64,000 nucleotides of DNA from Panulirus ornatus (GCF_036320965.1 NC_092225.1:81580113-81644112); one strand, 5' to 3'; counted from the first letter of the stretch, positions 36,140-49,435 are shown. Program-made: numbers and translations. The notes: generated by a model from the sequence alone, not told the origin.

Positions 36140-37380
36140 CTTGCAGGGTAACCGATCCAAGCTTTCCAGCTAAAGTCCTGAACTCTGAGTTCTCCTACTT
36201 CGAAAGCGTTCGATTCTTTCCTCAGCTCCCATGTAAAGCATCTTGAATCTCACAATATTGCCTCTGATCATCAGTATAGTTTCCACTGGGTGACGTCCGC
36301 CTGTTGGGTCATCTTATCCTACTGCTGTCTGTCCATCATCCTCCCTGGGAGACTCGTAGGACCTGGTGTGTTGTTGGCCGTCGTGTCACGAAAGCTGTTG
36401 GCAGTGTTTGGGATCATGGGTCTGGTCCTCAAGCTCACTGTTGTAGCTGTCTTTCCTTTTCGTTTTCTTTTACATCTAACATCGTCTCTGGCCGACCGCC
36501 TCCCTCATAAGTGACGGGTTAACTTCTTCCTCCTTCCTTATCATAGACGGCGTCTATCACGGGTGACTCCTGTCTCCCACGCTCCTCTTCCTTATTTATT
36601 ATCAACGATTTCCTCTTTACATGAAATAGTCATATGTAATGACACACTGACGACTCAACACTGCTTCTCCACATCTTTAAATCCGCTCCACTTTCTCTTG
36701 TTCACACATATCTAGTCACAACTTCTAAGATCTCAAATTCGTACAGGATTTTCCACTGGGGCAGACAGCCTACAAAATTCATTGTCCTTGATAAAGTAAT
36801 TTCTTCCTAGTTCTCCAAAAAAACCCAGGTGATTTTCCAGTCTTCTTTGATGGTTCTACATCCTGCCACGCAACACTGTAAACATGATTATTATCACCGT
36901 AACTTCTAATTCATATTGGAAAGCCAACATTACAAATATAACCAAGTTTGTCTCCAAGAAACTGGGAAGTTTGTTTATAAGCCGAAGACACTTTGCTGTG
37001 TCGTTGCTCTGATTATATGAGAGATCAATCTGCTCTATGTCAGGAGTTCTCTCAGATCAGTGGAGGGTTTAACTCTACTTATTTAAGAGCCGACTTCAGT
37101 CCAGCTTACACATCTTCCAGATTGTCCTCAAGGTGGTTTTCTCTCACATTTCTATAGATACTACTGAAGGTATCTGCTTCCAAGGACTGCTTGCTTGTGT
37201 CCTCTCATTAGCAAGAACACGTACATAATACACTACAAGACGCTGTGTCACATAACTATTACGTTCCCACTGGCAACTCAGAGATGGGCCGTTGTGGTAT
37301 CAGTAGTTCTTTCCCTACACCAATAAGCTTTGGAAACCGACCATTTCATGTCTTTCTTAATAGCTAAGACTTATACACAC
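36140..37380 (+). pseudogene. Decayed jockey/CR1-like LINE reverse transcriptase
   Basis: Scattered plus-strand frames carry RT hallmarks in the right order. SDHQYSF-type sequence (near 36270) and a degraded culture of the motif-A region (TWCVVGRRVTKAVGSVWDHG, near 36355-36410, where an active element would have LDISKAFD) come first. A TISSLHE block (about 36600) and WKANITNITKFVSKKLGSL (about 36920-36975), which matches the region after the palm in crustacean jockey-like elements, follow. Many stops and frameshifts make this an old relic. Boundaries are approximate; the identification rests on recognition of motif order. Confidence 0.6.
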
Positions 37381-37676
37381 ACCCACCTCCCAGCCCCCAC
37401 CTCTTGTGTTTGTAAAGACGGGTTCTTTATTTCCTACTAAACCCTGGATTATTTTTCTCTCTTCTTCCCTCCATACTTTTCCGAATGTGTTGCTTTTATT
37501 TATGTTTCGTTTAAGCTTCAACAGACCGTAAGTAATATTGGAATGTAGTGTTTGAGCTGAAAGCCAGTCTTGTTCTTCACTGTTGGGTACGTCATTCAGA
37601 ATACGACAAGCAGCTTTTATGACGAAGTCGAAGCCCGAAACGTCTCATAGAGGAAAGAAAATAAAAAAAAACAACA

Positions 37677-37680
<4 letters not shown>

Positions 37681-37738
<58 letters not shown>
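37681..37738. repeat. (GA)n microsatellite
   Basis: 29 GA units. Confidence 0.95.
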
Positions 37739-37739
37739 A

Positions 37740-38775
37740 GTAGATGTAGATTAAGAATGAAATGAACATACAGACATACAGTCACGTGCACACACATAAA
37801 CACGTGGCAGACTGCGACCACAGAGTAAGATATTGCTGTAGTACAGAGGAGAACCAGCCACATGAAGTAAGAGCATATGACAGCAGGGAGCTGGCAGCCC
37901 GCCGCCTTGCAAGAGTGTCCAGGAGACATTAGGGCCACACACGACCCTGCTGAGGCTCATTCGGGTACGTGTGGCAGACCCGAGTGTAAACACTTCTGCT
38001 GGCTCTTGAATGGCCAGCCTGGCGCAGTTCCTGAATCACACGGCAGAGAGAACCACCACCTGCCTGAAATGGTTTACCACGGGGGTAACCTGAGGCCAGG
38101 AGGGAGGAGGAGTGTATGACGGCCGCCAGCTTATCTCCCACTGCAACTGGGGGACAGACAGCCGGGAATTTTCCCGCCCACGAGTGTTTCTGGTCGACGA
38201 CGTGGGAGGAAGATCCTGGGAGAAGCTGGGAGAACGCTGACTGCCAGGAAGCAATGATTAATCAGCGCAGCCGAAGTTGATCCAGTCACGTTAGGTCGCT
38301 GGTGTCAAAACACCCTCACGTGTACACCTCGGCTCGGAGATTGAGCGACATGAAGGTGGAGTACTCATCACGAGACTCCTGCCCTGAGAGAAATGAAATG
38401 AGACCCATTAGATTGGTTTTCATAGGCTCATGGCTGGTGAGGGCAGGATACTCGTTCTGTCCAGGAGCTGTGTGGGGCTTGATCTGTTACCACGGTGTGG
38501 CAGACTTGACACCAACACACACGTTCACCGTTGACAAAAATCGTAGATATTTCTGAGGTCGCAAGACCTTCTTTCCCAGTGACGGAAGCCCTGCGTCCCG
38601 ACAGAAGTACTGGCGCTCCAGTCTGATGATCCCAGGAATGTCCATCGTTTGAAGTGGCTGAGGGAGGGATGCGGTGCAGACCCAGGTGGAAATATGTGGG
38701 TCAGTAGTGTGGAGGTGCGGGTGCCAGCTGAGGAACGGACACCACGACAACAACTCCAGCTGATCGGCGCTAAAG
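37740..38775. other. Unique noncoding region with a kappaB-like site
   Basis: GC-balanced sequence without recognisable exons. The palindrome gggaattttccc at 38164-38175 matches the NF-kappaB/Dorsal/Relish consensus. Confidence 0.4.
38164..38175. promoter_or_regulatory. kappaB-like site GGGAATTTTCCC
   Basis: Matches the Rel/NF-kappaB consensus over its core. No gene start is visible nearby, so function is speculative. Confidence 0.25.
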
Positions 38776-38779
38776 CGAC

Positions 38780-39017
38780 TGTGGTGCGGTGTGGCGCGGT
38801 GTGGTGTGGTGTGGTGTGGCGTGGTGCGGTGCAGTGCGGTGTGGCGCGGTGTGGTGTGGTGTGGTGTGGCGTGGTGCGGTGCGATATGGTGTGGTGTGGT
38901 GTGGTGTGGCGTGGTGCGGTGCGGTATGGTGTGGTGCGGTGTGGTGTGGTGTAGTGTGGTGTGGCGTGGTGCGGTGCGATATGGTGTGGTGCGGTGTGGT
39001 GTGGTGTAGTGTGGTGT
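38780..39017. repeat. (GGTGT)n-type pentamer array
   Basis: Pentamers GGTGT with GGTGC, GGCGT and GGTAT variants, about 48 units. G-rich on the plus strand. Confidence 0.95.
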
Positions 39018-39089
39018 TCTTAGGAGCCTAAAAACAAACAATTTTTTTCAAATGTTTTTGTGCTTGGGTTCGGATTACTTACATCCCTT

Positions 39090-42000
39090 TACACCACACC
39101 TTGGTATGGTACACCACCTTGGTATGGTACCCAAAACCTTGGTATGGTACACCACACCTTGGTATGGTACACCACACCTTGGTATGGTACACCACACCTT
39201 GGTATGGTACACCACACCTTGGTATGGTACACCACACCTTGGTATGGTACACCACACCTTGGTATGGTACACCACACCTTGGTATGGTACACCACACCTT
39301 GGTATGGTACACCACACCTTGGTATGGTACACCACACCTTGGTATGGTACACCACACCTTGGTATGGTACACCACACCTTGGTATGGTACACCACACCTT
39401 GGTATGGTACACCACACCTTGGTATGGTACACCACACCTTGGTATGGTACACCACACCTTGGTATGGTACACCACACCTTGGTATGGTACACCACACCTT
39501 GGTATGGTACACCACACCTTGGTATGGTACACCACACCTTGGTATGGTACACCACACCTTGGTATGGTACACCACACCTTGGTATGGTACACCACACTTT
39601 GGTATGGTACACCACACCTTGGTATGGTACACCACACCTTGGTATGGTACACCACACCTTGGTATGGTACACCACACCTTGGTATGGTACACCACACTTT
39701 GGTATGGTACACCACACCTTGGTATGGTACACCACACCTTGGTATGGTACACCACACCTTGGTATGGTACACCACACTTTGGTATGGTACACCACACCTT
39801 GGTATGGTACACCACACTTTGGTATGGTACACCACACCTTGGTATGGTACACCACACCTTGGTATGGTACACCACACTTTGGTATGGTACACCACACCTT
39901 GGTATGGTACACCACACCTTGGTATGGTACACCACACCTTGGTATGGTACACCACACCTTTGGTATGGTACACCACACCTTGGTATGGTACACCACACCT
40001 TGGTATGGTACACCACACCTTGGTATGGTACACCACACCTTGGTATGGTACACCACACTTTGGTATGGTACACCACACCTTGTATGGTACACCACACTTT
40101 GGTATGGACACCACACCTTGGTTGGTACACCACACCTTGGTATGGTACACCACACTTTGTATGGTACACCACACTTTGGTATGGTACACCACACCTTGGT
40201 ATGGTACACCACACCTTGGTATGGTACACCACACTTTGGTATGGACACCACCACCTTGGTATGGTACACCACACCTTGGTATGGTACACCACACCTTGGT
40301 ATGGTACACCACACCTTGGTATGGTACACCACACCTTGGTATGGTACACCACACCTTGGTATGGTACACCACACCTTGGTATGGTACACCACACCTTGGT
40401 ATGGTACACCACACCTTGGTATGGTACACCACACCTTGGTATGGTACACCACACTTTGGTATGGTACACCACACCTTGGTATGGTACACCACACTTTGGT
40501 ATGGTACACCACACCTTGGTATGGTACACCACACTTTGGTATGGTACACCACACCTTGGTATGGTACACCACACCACACTTTGGTATGGTACACCACACC
40601 TTGGTATGGTACACCACACTTTGGTATGGTACACCACACCTTGGTATGGTACACCACACTTTGGTATGGTACACCACACCTTGGTATGGTACACCACACT
40701 TTGGTATGGTACACCACACCTTGGTATGGTACACCACACTTTGGTATGGTACACCACACCTTGGTATGGTACACCACACTTTGGTATGGTACACCACACT
40801 TTGGTATGGTACACCACACTTTGGTATGGTACACCACACCTTGGTATGGTACACCACACTTGGTATGGTACACCACACCTTGGTATGGTACACCACACCT
40901 TGGTATGGTACACCACACCTTGGTATGGTACACCACACCTTGGTATGGTACACCACACCTTGGTATGGTACACCACACCTTGGTATGGTACACCACACTT
41001 TGGTATGGTACACCACACCTTGGTATGGTACACCACACCTTGGTATGGTACACCACACTTTGGTATGGTACACCACACTTTGGTATGGTACACCACACTT
41101 TGGTATGGTACACCACACTTTGGTATGGTACACCACACCTTGGTATGGTACACCACACTTTGGTATGGTACACCACACCTTGGTATGGTACACCACACTT
41201 TGGTATGGTACACCACACCTTGGTATGGTACACCACACTTTGGTATGGTACACCACACCTTGGTATGGTACACCACACTTTGGTATGGTACACCACACTT
41301 AGGTATGGTACACCACACTTTGGTATGGTACACCACACCTTGGTATGGTACACCACACTTTGGTATGGTACACCACACTTTGGTATGGTACACCACACTT
41401 TGGTATGGTACACCACACTTTGGTATGGTACACCACACTTTGGTATGGTACACCACACCTTGGTATGGTACACCACACTTTGGTATGGTACACCACACTT
41501 TGGTATGGTACACCACACTTTAGGGTGGAACACCACACCTTGGTATGGTACACCACACTTTGGTATGGTACACCACACTTTGGTATGGTACACCACACTT
41601 TGGTATGGAACACCACACCTTCGGTATGGTACACCACACTTTGGTATGGTACACCACACTTTGGTATGGTACACCACACTTTGGTATGGTACACCACACC
41701 TCGGTATGGTACACTACACTTTGGTATGGTACACCACACCTTGGTATGGTACACCACACTTTGGTATGGTACACCACACCTCGGTATGGTACACCACACT
41801 TTGGTATGGTACACCACACCTTGGTATGGTACACCACACTTTGGTATGGTACACCACACCTCGGTATGGTACACCACACTTTGGTATGGTACACCACACT
41901 TGGTATGGTACACCACACTTTGGTATGGTACACCACACCTCGGTATGGTACACCACACTTTGGTATGGTACACCACACCTTTGGTATGGTACACCACACC

Positions 42001-44589
42001 TCGGTATGGTACACCACACTTTGGTATGGTACACCACACCTTGGTATGGTACACCACACTTTGGTATGGTACACCACACCTCGGTATGGTACACCACACC
42101 TTGGTATGGTACACCACACTTTGGTATGGTACACCACACCTTGGTATGGTACACTACACTTTGGTATGGTACACCACACCTTGGTATGGTACACCACACT
42201 TTGGTATGGTACACCACACTTTGGTATGGTACACCACACCTCGGTATGGTACACTACACTTTGGTATGGTACACCACACCTTGGTATGGTACACCACACT
42301 TTGGTATGGTACACCACACCTCGGTATGGTACACTACACTTTGGTATGGTACACCACACTTTGGTTTGGTACACCACACTTTGGTATGGTACACCACACC
42401 TCGGTATGGTACACTACACTTTGGTATGGTACACCACACCTTGGTATGGTACACCACACTTTGGTATGGTACACCACACCTCGGTATGGTACACTACACT
42501 TTGGTATGGTACACCACACCTTGGTATGGTACACCACACTTTGGTATGGTACACCACACCTCGGTATGGTACACCACACTTTGGTATGGTACACCACACT
42601 TTGGTATGGTACACCACACTTTGGTATGGTACACCACACCTCGGTATGGTACACTACACTTTGGTATGGTACACCACACATTGGTATGGTACACCACACC
42701 TCGGTATGGAACACCACACCTCGGTATGGAACACCACACTTTGGTATGGTACACCACACTTTGGTATGGTACACTACACTTTGGTATGGTACACTACACT
42801 TTGGTATGGTACACCACACCTCGGTATGGTACACCACACCTCGGTATGGAACACCACACTTTGGTATGGTACACCACACTTTGGTATGGTACACCACACC
42901 TTGATATGGTACACCACACTTTGGTATGGTACACCACACCTTGGTATGGTACACCACACTTTGGTATGGTACACCACACCTTGGTATGGTACACCACACC
43001 TTGGTATGGTACACCACACTTTGGTATGGTACACCACACTTTGGTATGGTACACCACACCTTGGTATGGTACACCACACCTTGGTATGGTACACCACACT
43101 TTGGTATGGTACACCACACTTTGGTATGGTACACTACACTGTGGTATGGTACACCACACTTTGGTATGGTACACCACACTTTGGTATGGTACACTACACT
43201 TTGGTATGGTACACCACACTTTGGTATGGTACACTACACTTTGGTATGGTACACCACACTTTGGTATGGTACACCACACTTTGGTATGGTACACCACACC
43301 TTGGTATGGTACACCACACCTTGGTATGGTACAACACACTTTGGTATGGTACACCACACTTTGGTATGGTACACTACACTTTGGTATGGTACACCACACT
43401 TTGGTATGGTACACTACACTTTGGTATGGTACACCACACCTTGGTATGGTACACCACACCTTGGTATGGTACACCACACTTTGGTATGGTACACCACACT
43501 TTGGTATGGTACACTACACCTTGGTATGGTACACCACACTTTGGTATGGTACACCACACCTTGGTATGGTACACCACACCTTGGTATGGTACACCACACC
43601 TTGGTATGGTACACCACACCTTGGTATGGTACACCACACCTTGGTATGGTACACCACACCTTGGTATGGTACACCACACTTTGGTATGGTACACCACACT
43701 TTGGTATGGTACACCACACTTTGGTATGGTACACCACACCTTGGTATGGTACACCACACCTTGGTATGGTACACCACACCTTGGTATGGTACACCACACC
43801 TTGGTATGGTACACCACACTTTGGTATGGTACACCACACTTTAGTATGGTACAACACACCTTGGTATGGTACACCACACTTTAGTGTGGAACACCACACC
43901 TTGGTATGGTACACCACACTTTGGTATGGTACACCACACTTTGGTATGGTACACCACACTTTGGTATGGTACACCACGCATTGGTATGGTACACCACACT
44001 TTGGTATGGTACACCACACATTGGTATGGTACACCACACTTTGGTATGGTACACCACACTTTGGTATGGTACACCACACCTCGGTATGGTACACCACACT
44101 TTGGTATGGTACACCACGCATTGGTATGGTACACCACACTTTGGTATGGTACACCACACATTGGTATGGTACACCACACCTTGGTATGGTACACCACACT
44201 TTGGTATGGTACACCACACCTCGGTATGGTACACCACACTTTGGTATGGTACACCACACCTCGGTATGGTACACCACACTTTGGTATGGTACACCACACA
44301 TTGGTATGGTACACCACACTTTGGTATGGTACACCACACTTTGGTATGGTACACCACACTTTGGTATGGTACACCACACATTGGTATGGTACACCACACC
44401 TCGGTATGGTACACCACACATTGGTATGGTACACCACACCTCGGTATGGTACACCACACTTTGGTATGGTACACCACACTTTGGTATGGTACACCACACT
44501 TTGGTATGGTACACCACACCTTGGTATGGTACACCACACCTTGGTATGGTACACCACACCTCGGTATGGTACACCACACTTTAGTGATG
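39090..44589. repeat. 5.5-kb satellite of 20-bp units with higher-order structure
   Basis: About 274 tandem units of ggtatggtacaccacacctt. The left end (39140-39590) is almost uniform. From about 39590 a cttt variant enters and at 40450-40850 alternates with cctt, giving a 40-bp period. From about 41700 a cctcgg variant recurs at 80-bp spacing (42241, 42321, 42401, 42481, 42561 and 42641), often followed by a tacactacact unit. A ccacacattgg variant is confined to the right part. Because 20 is not a multiple of three and the unit contains no stop in nearly any frame, very long frames (up to about 1594 codons) are open on both strands; they are not genes. Confidence 0.97.
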
Positions 44590-44970
44590 AACACCACGCC
44601 CTTCAGTCCCACAAACTCCCCCGGGAGCTCACACATTCCGCTCCATAAACAACGTCTATCAACAGATACATCAACTGTTATCACGTGTTATCAAACAATC
44701 TCAGTTCAGGTCTAGAAACCTGCGCTGTGGTAACGTGTAGCGCCACTTCACTCCCTCCTCCTCCCCCCAGGCACTAGTATTCAGAGAAATCAATCAGAGT
44801 CTAAGGTATTGTTTGCCATTTAGATTTAGATGTTTGATGATCTAATTATGGTGTATAGCAACGGTGAGTGTAGTATGTTATGTGAAGCCATGGTATGGGT
44901 TGAGATGACTCCCTCCCCCGGCGCCCTTGGAGGGAAATACCTCCCACCGACGGCAATAGCGGCAAACGTG
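44590..44970. other. Spacer between arrays, nothing recognised
   Basis: No supported feature. Confidence 0.5.
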
Positions 44971-45803
44971 GGATTAAAACACACACTAGGCAGACTTGAA
45001 GGATTATAACACGTTCTGGGCAGACTTGAAGGATTATAACACGTTCTGGGCAGACTTGAAGGATTATAACACGTTCTGGGCAGACTTGAAGGATTATAAC
45101 ACGTTCTGGGCAGACTTGAAGGATTATAACACGTTCTGGGCAGACTTGAAGGATTATAACACGTTCTGGGCAGACTTGAAGGATTATAACACGTTCTGGG
45201 CAGACTTGAAGGATTATAACACGTTCTGGGCAGACTTGAAGGATTATAACACGTTCTGGGCAGACTTGGAGGATTATAACACGTTCTGGGTAGTCTTAGA
45301 GGATTCTAACACATTCTGGGCAGACTTGGAGGATTATAACACGTTCTGGGCATTCTTGGGGGATTATAACACGTTCTGGGCATTCTTGGGGGATTATAAC
45401 ACGTTCTGGGCATTCTTGGGGGATTATAACACGCTCTGGGCATTCTTGGGGGATTATAACACGTTCTGGGCATTCTTAGGGGATTATAACACGTTCTGGG
45501 CATTCTTGGGGGATTATAACACGTTCTGGGCATTCTTGGGGGATTATAACACGTTCTGGGCATTCTTGGGGGATTATAACACGTTCTGGGCACTCCTGTA
45601 GGGATTATAACACGCTCTGGGTAGTCTTGCTGGGATTATAACACGTTCTGGGCACTCCTGTAGGGATTATAACACGCTCTGGGTAGTCTTGCTGGGATTA
45701 TAACACGTTCTGGGCACTCCTGTAGGGATTATAACACGCTCAAGGTAGTCTTGCTGGGATTATAACACGCTGTGAGCAGTCTTGGGGGATTATAACACGT
45801 TCA
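44971..45803. repeat. 30-bp minisatellite
   Basis: About 27 units starting ggattataacacgttctggg. The last ten bases switch abruptly from cagacttgaa (first nine or so units) to cattcttggg (45350-45590) and then to 31-33-bp units with cactcctgta or tagtcttgct. The 30-bp length keeps a plus-strand frame open for 201 codons (44996-45601, DYNTFWADLK repeats). It has no family resemblance. Confidence 0.95.
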
Positions 45804-45989
45804 CACAAGCCAGACCGGGAGACAAAAGACCATATCTCTTTCCTCAATCCTTCCCGATTCTGAAATTACACCTTTTTTTTTTTGTATCATTTCGTCGTCA
45901 TATATCGCTCGTGTGAATCTACTTTTTATCTGTTGGTCGCGAGACGCTCCGGGGAGGGGAAAAGTGTGTCAGCTGAGAAGTGAGATAAG

Positions 45990-46115
45990 ATTACGGGGAA
46001 GTGGGGGAGGTGAGGGAGGGAAGGGGGTGGTGGCTGGCTGCAGTGTGGGTGGAGGGAGGGAGGGAGGGAGGCTGGGTTCAGGGGAGGGGGGAGGGGAGGG
46101 ATGGGGGAGGGAGGG
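45990..46115 (+). other. G-rich region with G-quadruplex potential
   Basis: Many runs of three or more G on the plus strand, including GGGAGGGAGGGAGGG at 46054-46068, an ideal intramolecular quadruplex pattern with one-base loops. Confidence 0.6.
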
Positions 46116-46215
46116 AGTCGTATCGTTAAAGTGAGGTGGCCAAATCCTGGGAGGCGGGAGGAGGGAGGCAGTCCTCTGTGCTCCTGCCTGTCTCTTTCCT
46201 CCTGTAGAGTCCCGG

Positions 46216-46216
<1 letters not shown>

Positions 46217-46257
<41 letters not shown>
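46217..46257. repeat. (GT)n microsatellite
   Basis: About 20 GT units. Confidence 0.95.
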
Positions 46258-46260
<3 letters not shown>

Positions 46261-46390
46261 GAACTACGTGATTGGCAGTGAGTGGCTGGTACTGAGTGGT
46301 TTATGAGTGGCTGGGACCGAATGACTGGCTCTCCCTTATCATTGTAGATATTGAGCTGTGGTATAAGAACCTGTTGACTTGTTCTTCTAC

Positions 46391-47275
46391 CTTGAGTTCC
46401 CCTGCAGTAACTCACTTTGAGTTCCCCCGCAGTACACAGTTTTAAGTTCCCTGCGGTACACAGTTTTAAGTTCCCTGCAGTACACAGTTTTAAGTTCCCC
46501 TGAAGTACACATCCATGTATTCCTAGAGCATTATACAATCATGAGTTCCATGCGGTACACAATTATGAGTGTCATGCGGTGCACAGCCATTAGTATATAG
46601 ATATGAGTTCCCTGCAGTATATAGTCATGTGTTTCATGCGTTACACGACTAAGAGTTCCCACGCAACACGCAACCATGAGTTTCCATGTAATACACAACC
46701 ATGAGTTTCACTTCAGTACACAACCATGAGTTCCTCCGTAGCACACAACTATGAGTTCCCTGTAGTATACAATCATGAGTTTCCATGTAGTACACAACCA
46801 TGAGTTACCCTGTAGGACACAACCATGAGTTACCCTGTAGTACACAACCATGAGTTACCCTGTAGTACACAACCATGAGTTACCCTGTAGTACACAACCA
46901 TGAGTTTTATAATAGTACACGACCATGTGTTTCCCGTAGTACACAACCATGAGTTACCCTGTAGTACACAACCATGAGTTACCCTGTAGTACACAACCAT
47001 GAGTTACCCTGTAGTACACAACCATGAGTTACCCTGTAGTACACAACCATGAGTTTTATAATAGTACACGACCATGTGTTTCCCGTAGTACACAACCATG
47101 AGTTACCCTGTAGTACACAACCATGAGTTACCCTGTAGTACACAACCATGAGTTACCCTGTAGTACACAACCATGAGTTACCCTGTAGTACACAACCATG
47201 CGTTCCATCACATTACACAGCTATAAGTTCCCTCACAGTACACAACTGTGAGTTCCCTCACAGTACGCAACCTTG
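46391..47275. repeat. 25-bp minisatellite
   Basis: About 35 units of the type aaccatgagttaccctgtag plus tacac. Flanks are diverged and the centre is homogeneous. A two-unit marker (tgagttttataatagtacac) occurs at 46901 and again 149 bp later at 47050. Confidence 0.92.
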
Positions 47276-47343
47276 ACTTTACTGGAGAATGAACAAGATT
47301 TATTGGTGTCAATATTGTCGAGTTATTTTTGAAGACAATGAAC

Positions 47344-47346
<3 letters not shown>

Positions 47347-47407
<61 letters not shown>

Positions 47408-47447
47408 GTTGTTGTTGTTGTTATTATTATTATTATTATTATTGTTG

Positions 47448-47512
<65 letters not shown>

Positions 47513-47523
47513 TTTATTGTTGT

Positions 47524-47587
<64 letters not shown>

Positions 47588-47603
47588 TTTATTGTTGTTG
47601 TTG

Positions 47604-47665
<62 letters not shown>

Positions 47666-47697
47666 TTTATTCTTATTATAATTATTATTATTTTTCT
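47347..47697. repeat. Long (ATT)n tract with (GTT)n interruptions
   Basis: About 350 bp of ATT with GTT blocks near 47407-47421, 47443-47451, 47519-47527 and 47594-47608. The sequence between GTT blocks looks internally duplicated. Confidence 0.95.
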
Positions 47698-47855
47698 TTT
47701 GCGTGTATGGAAAGTCCCGTACAGGTAATGTCATCCCCAGAGTATGAGGAGTCGGGTCATGAGGTGGTTACCCCCAGAGTGTGGTATGTCAGGTAATGAG
47801 GAGGTTATCCCCAGAGTGAGGGGGGGGGGGTCAGGTATAACTTGGGGTTTACCCT

Positions 47856-47856
<1 letters not shown>

Positions 47857-47926
<70 letters not shown>
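47857..47926. repeat. (AG)n microsatellite
   Basis: About 35 AG units. Confidence 0.95.
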
Positions 47927-47929
<3 letters not shown>

Positions 47930-48059
47930 TCGGGTAAAAAGGGGGGTTACCTCCCAGAGAGAAGGGGGGGGGGGAGTCAGGTAACGGGTAGGTTACCCCC
48001 CAGAGAAGCCTCGTGGGTGACGTCGTCTGGCTTCCAGACACACTTCCAGGTGGTAGGTC

Positions 48060-48690
48060 GACCCACCGCACCTCCCCACAACCCCACAACCCCACAACCC
48101 CTGGGGAATCACGTATCCCTCCTGCCCTCCAGAGACCACCCATCCAAACCCATCAACCTCGAGAAGGTCCCAGCGCCGACCCCTCCAACCCTCGGGGGAA
48201 ACCCCAATCCAACCCCTTTAGCCCAAAGAAAACCCCTATATGCAACCCCTCCAACCTCTGGGAAACCCCAAAGCGAAGTGACTCTAATCCCGGGAAAACT
48301 ACAACTACAGGAAAATCTCTAAACATATCCTCTACAACCCTGGGGAAACCCCAACCCCATACCCAACCCCTCTAACCCCTAGGGAAACAACAACCAACCC
48401 ATCCAGTCCTTGGGAAAAAACCCCAAATGCAGTGCCTTTAACCCCAAATGCAACCCTGCTAATTCCAGATAAGCCCCAAATATCCTATCCAACCCTATAG
48501 GTAACCCCACACCCAACCCATCCAAACCCCGGGTAAACCACAACCCAATCCACCCAAGCCATCCAGACTCTTAGCAAACCACAAAGGCCAACCCTTCAAC
48601 CCCCGAGAACGAAAACCCCATCCCTTCCAACCCGCAGGGAAACCCCCAAACGCTACACATCCATTACCCGGGGAAACCCCACCTCAACCT
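48060..48690. repeat. Degenerate C-rich ~30-bp repeats
   Basis: Blocks such as ggggaaaccccaa and caacccctccaaccc recur irregularly. The array ends at the junction with a LINE fragment. Confidence 0.75.
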
Positions 48691-49366
48691 CTTATTGTTG
48701 GGACTACTATACCTTCAAACATTCCCATTTTTTGCCCTCCCAGATAACGTACCACGCGTTCTTCAGCGCTCCCAGAACCTTCACCCCCCCTCACCGTATG
48801 ACTTTCTTCCATTGTCCTATTTGCTGCCAATTCCACTCCCTCCAAATCTTCTCCATTCAAACTCACACCCCAACTGACCTGTCCCTCAACCCTGCTGAAC
48901 CTAATAACCTTGCTCTTATTCACATTTGCTGTCAACTTTCTCCTTTCACACATTTCCAAACTCAGTCACCGACTTCTGCAGTTTCTCACTCGAATCTGCC
49001 ACTAGTGCTGTATCATCGGTGAACAGCAACTGACTCACTTCCCAATCCCTCTCATCCCCCACGGACTGAATGCTCGCCTCTCTCTCTTCAAGACTCTTGC
49101 GATTACCTCCCTCACCACCCGGTCCATAAACAAATTAAACATCCATGGTGACATTACACACCCCTGCTGCAGGCCAACCTTCGCTGGGAATCAGTCACTC
49201 TCCTGTCTTCCTACTCGTACACACACACATACCTTGCAACCTTGATAAAAACTTGTTACTGCTTCTAGCAGCTGTCCTACTTCACCATATATTTTTAGGA
49301 CCTTCAATAAGGCATTTATATCAATCTTATCATATGCTTTCTCTAGTTCCATATTTCTCTAGATAT
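48691..49366 (-). pseudogene. LINE reverse-transcriptase relic (older copy of the TA-associated LINE type)
   Basis: The minus strand carries the same ordered RT motifs as the LINE at 31.5-34.2 kb but more diverged. These are a MELEKAYDK-like motif A near 49345, LQQGCVMSP near 49160, an altered catalytic box FTDDTALVADS (A to T) near 49020, and [17 protein letters not shown] near 48900. It ends near KMGMFEGIVVPT. Several frameshifts are present. Both ends are truncated and no 3' tail remains. Confidence 0.85.
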
Positions 49367-49435
49367 TATTTACATTGTTTAAAGTAAACATCTGATCACA
49401 CATGCTCTACCACTTCTGAAACCTCACTGTTCCTC

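Noticed and set aside
39060..43844. A 1594-codon open frame and several other very long frames on both strands
   Set aside because: The 20-bp unit lacks stops in almost every frame, so length alone is expected. The peptide is a pure repeat and neighbouring frames are equally open.
39090..44589. CRISPR array
   Set aside because: Units are contiguous with no unique spacers, and the context is eukaryotic.
44996..45601. 201-codon DYNTFWADLK-repeat frame
   Set aside because: The 30-bp unit preserves frame by arithmetic. There is no signal peptide, splice context or codon-level constraint visible.
47289..47796. Poly-leucine, poly-asparagine and poly-tyrosine frames
   Set aside because: Direct translations of the (ATT)n tract.
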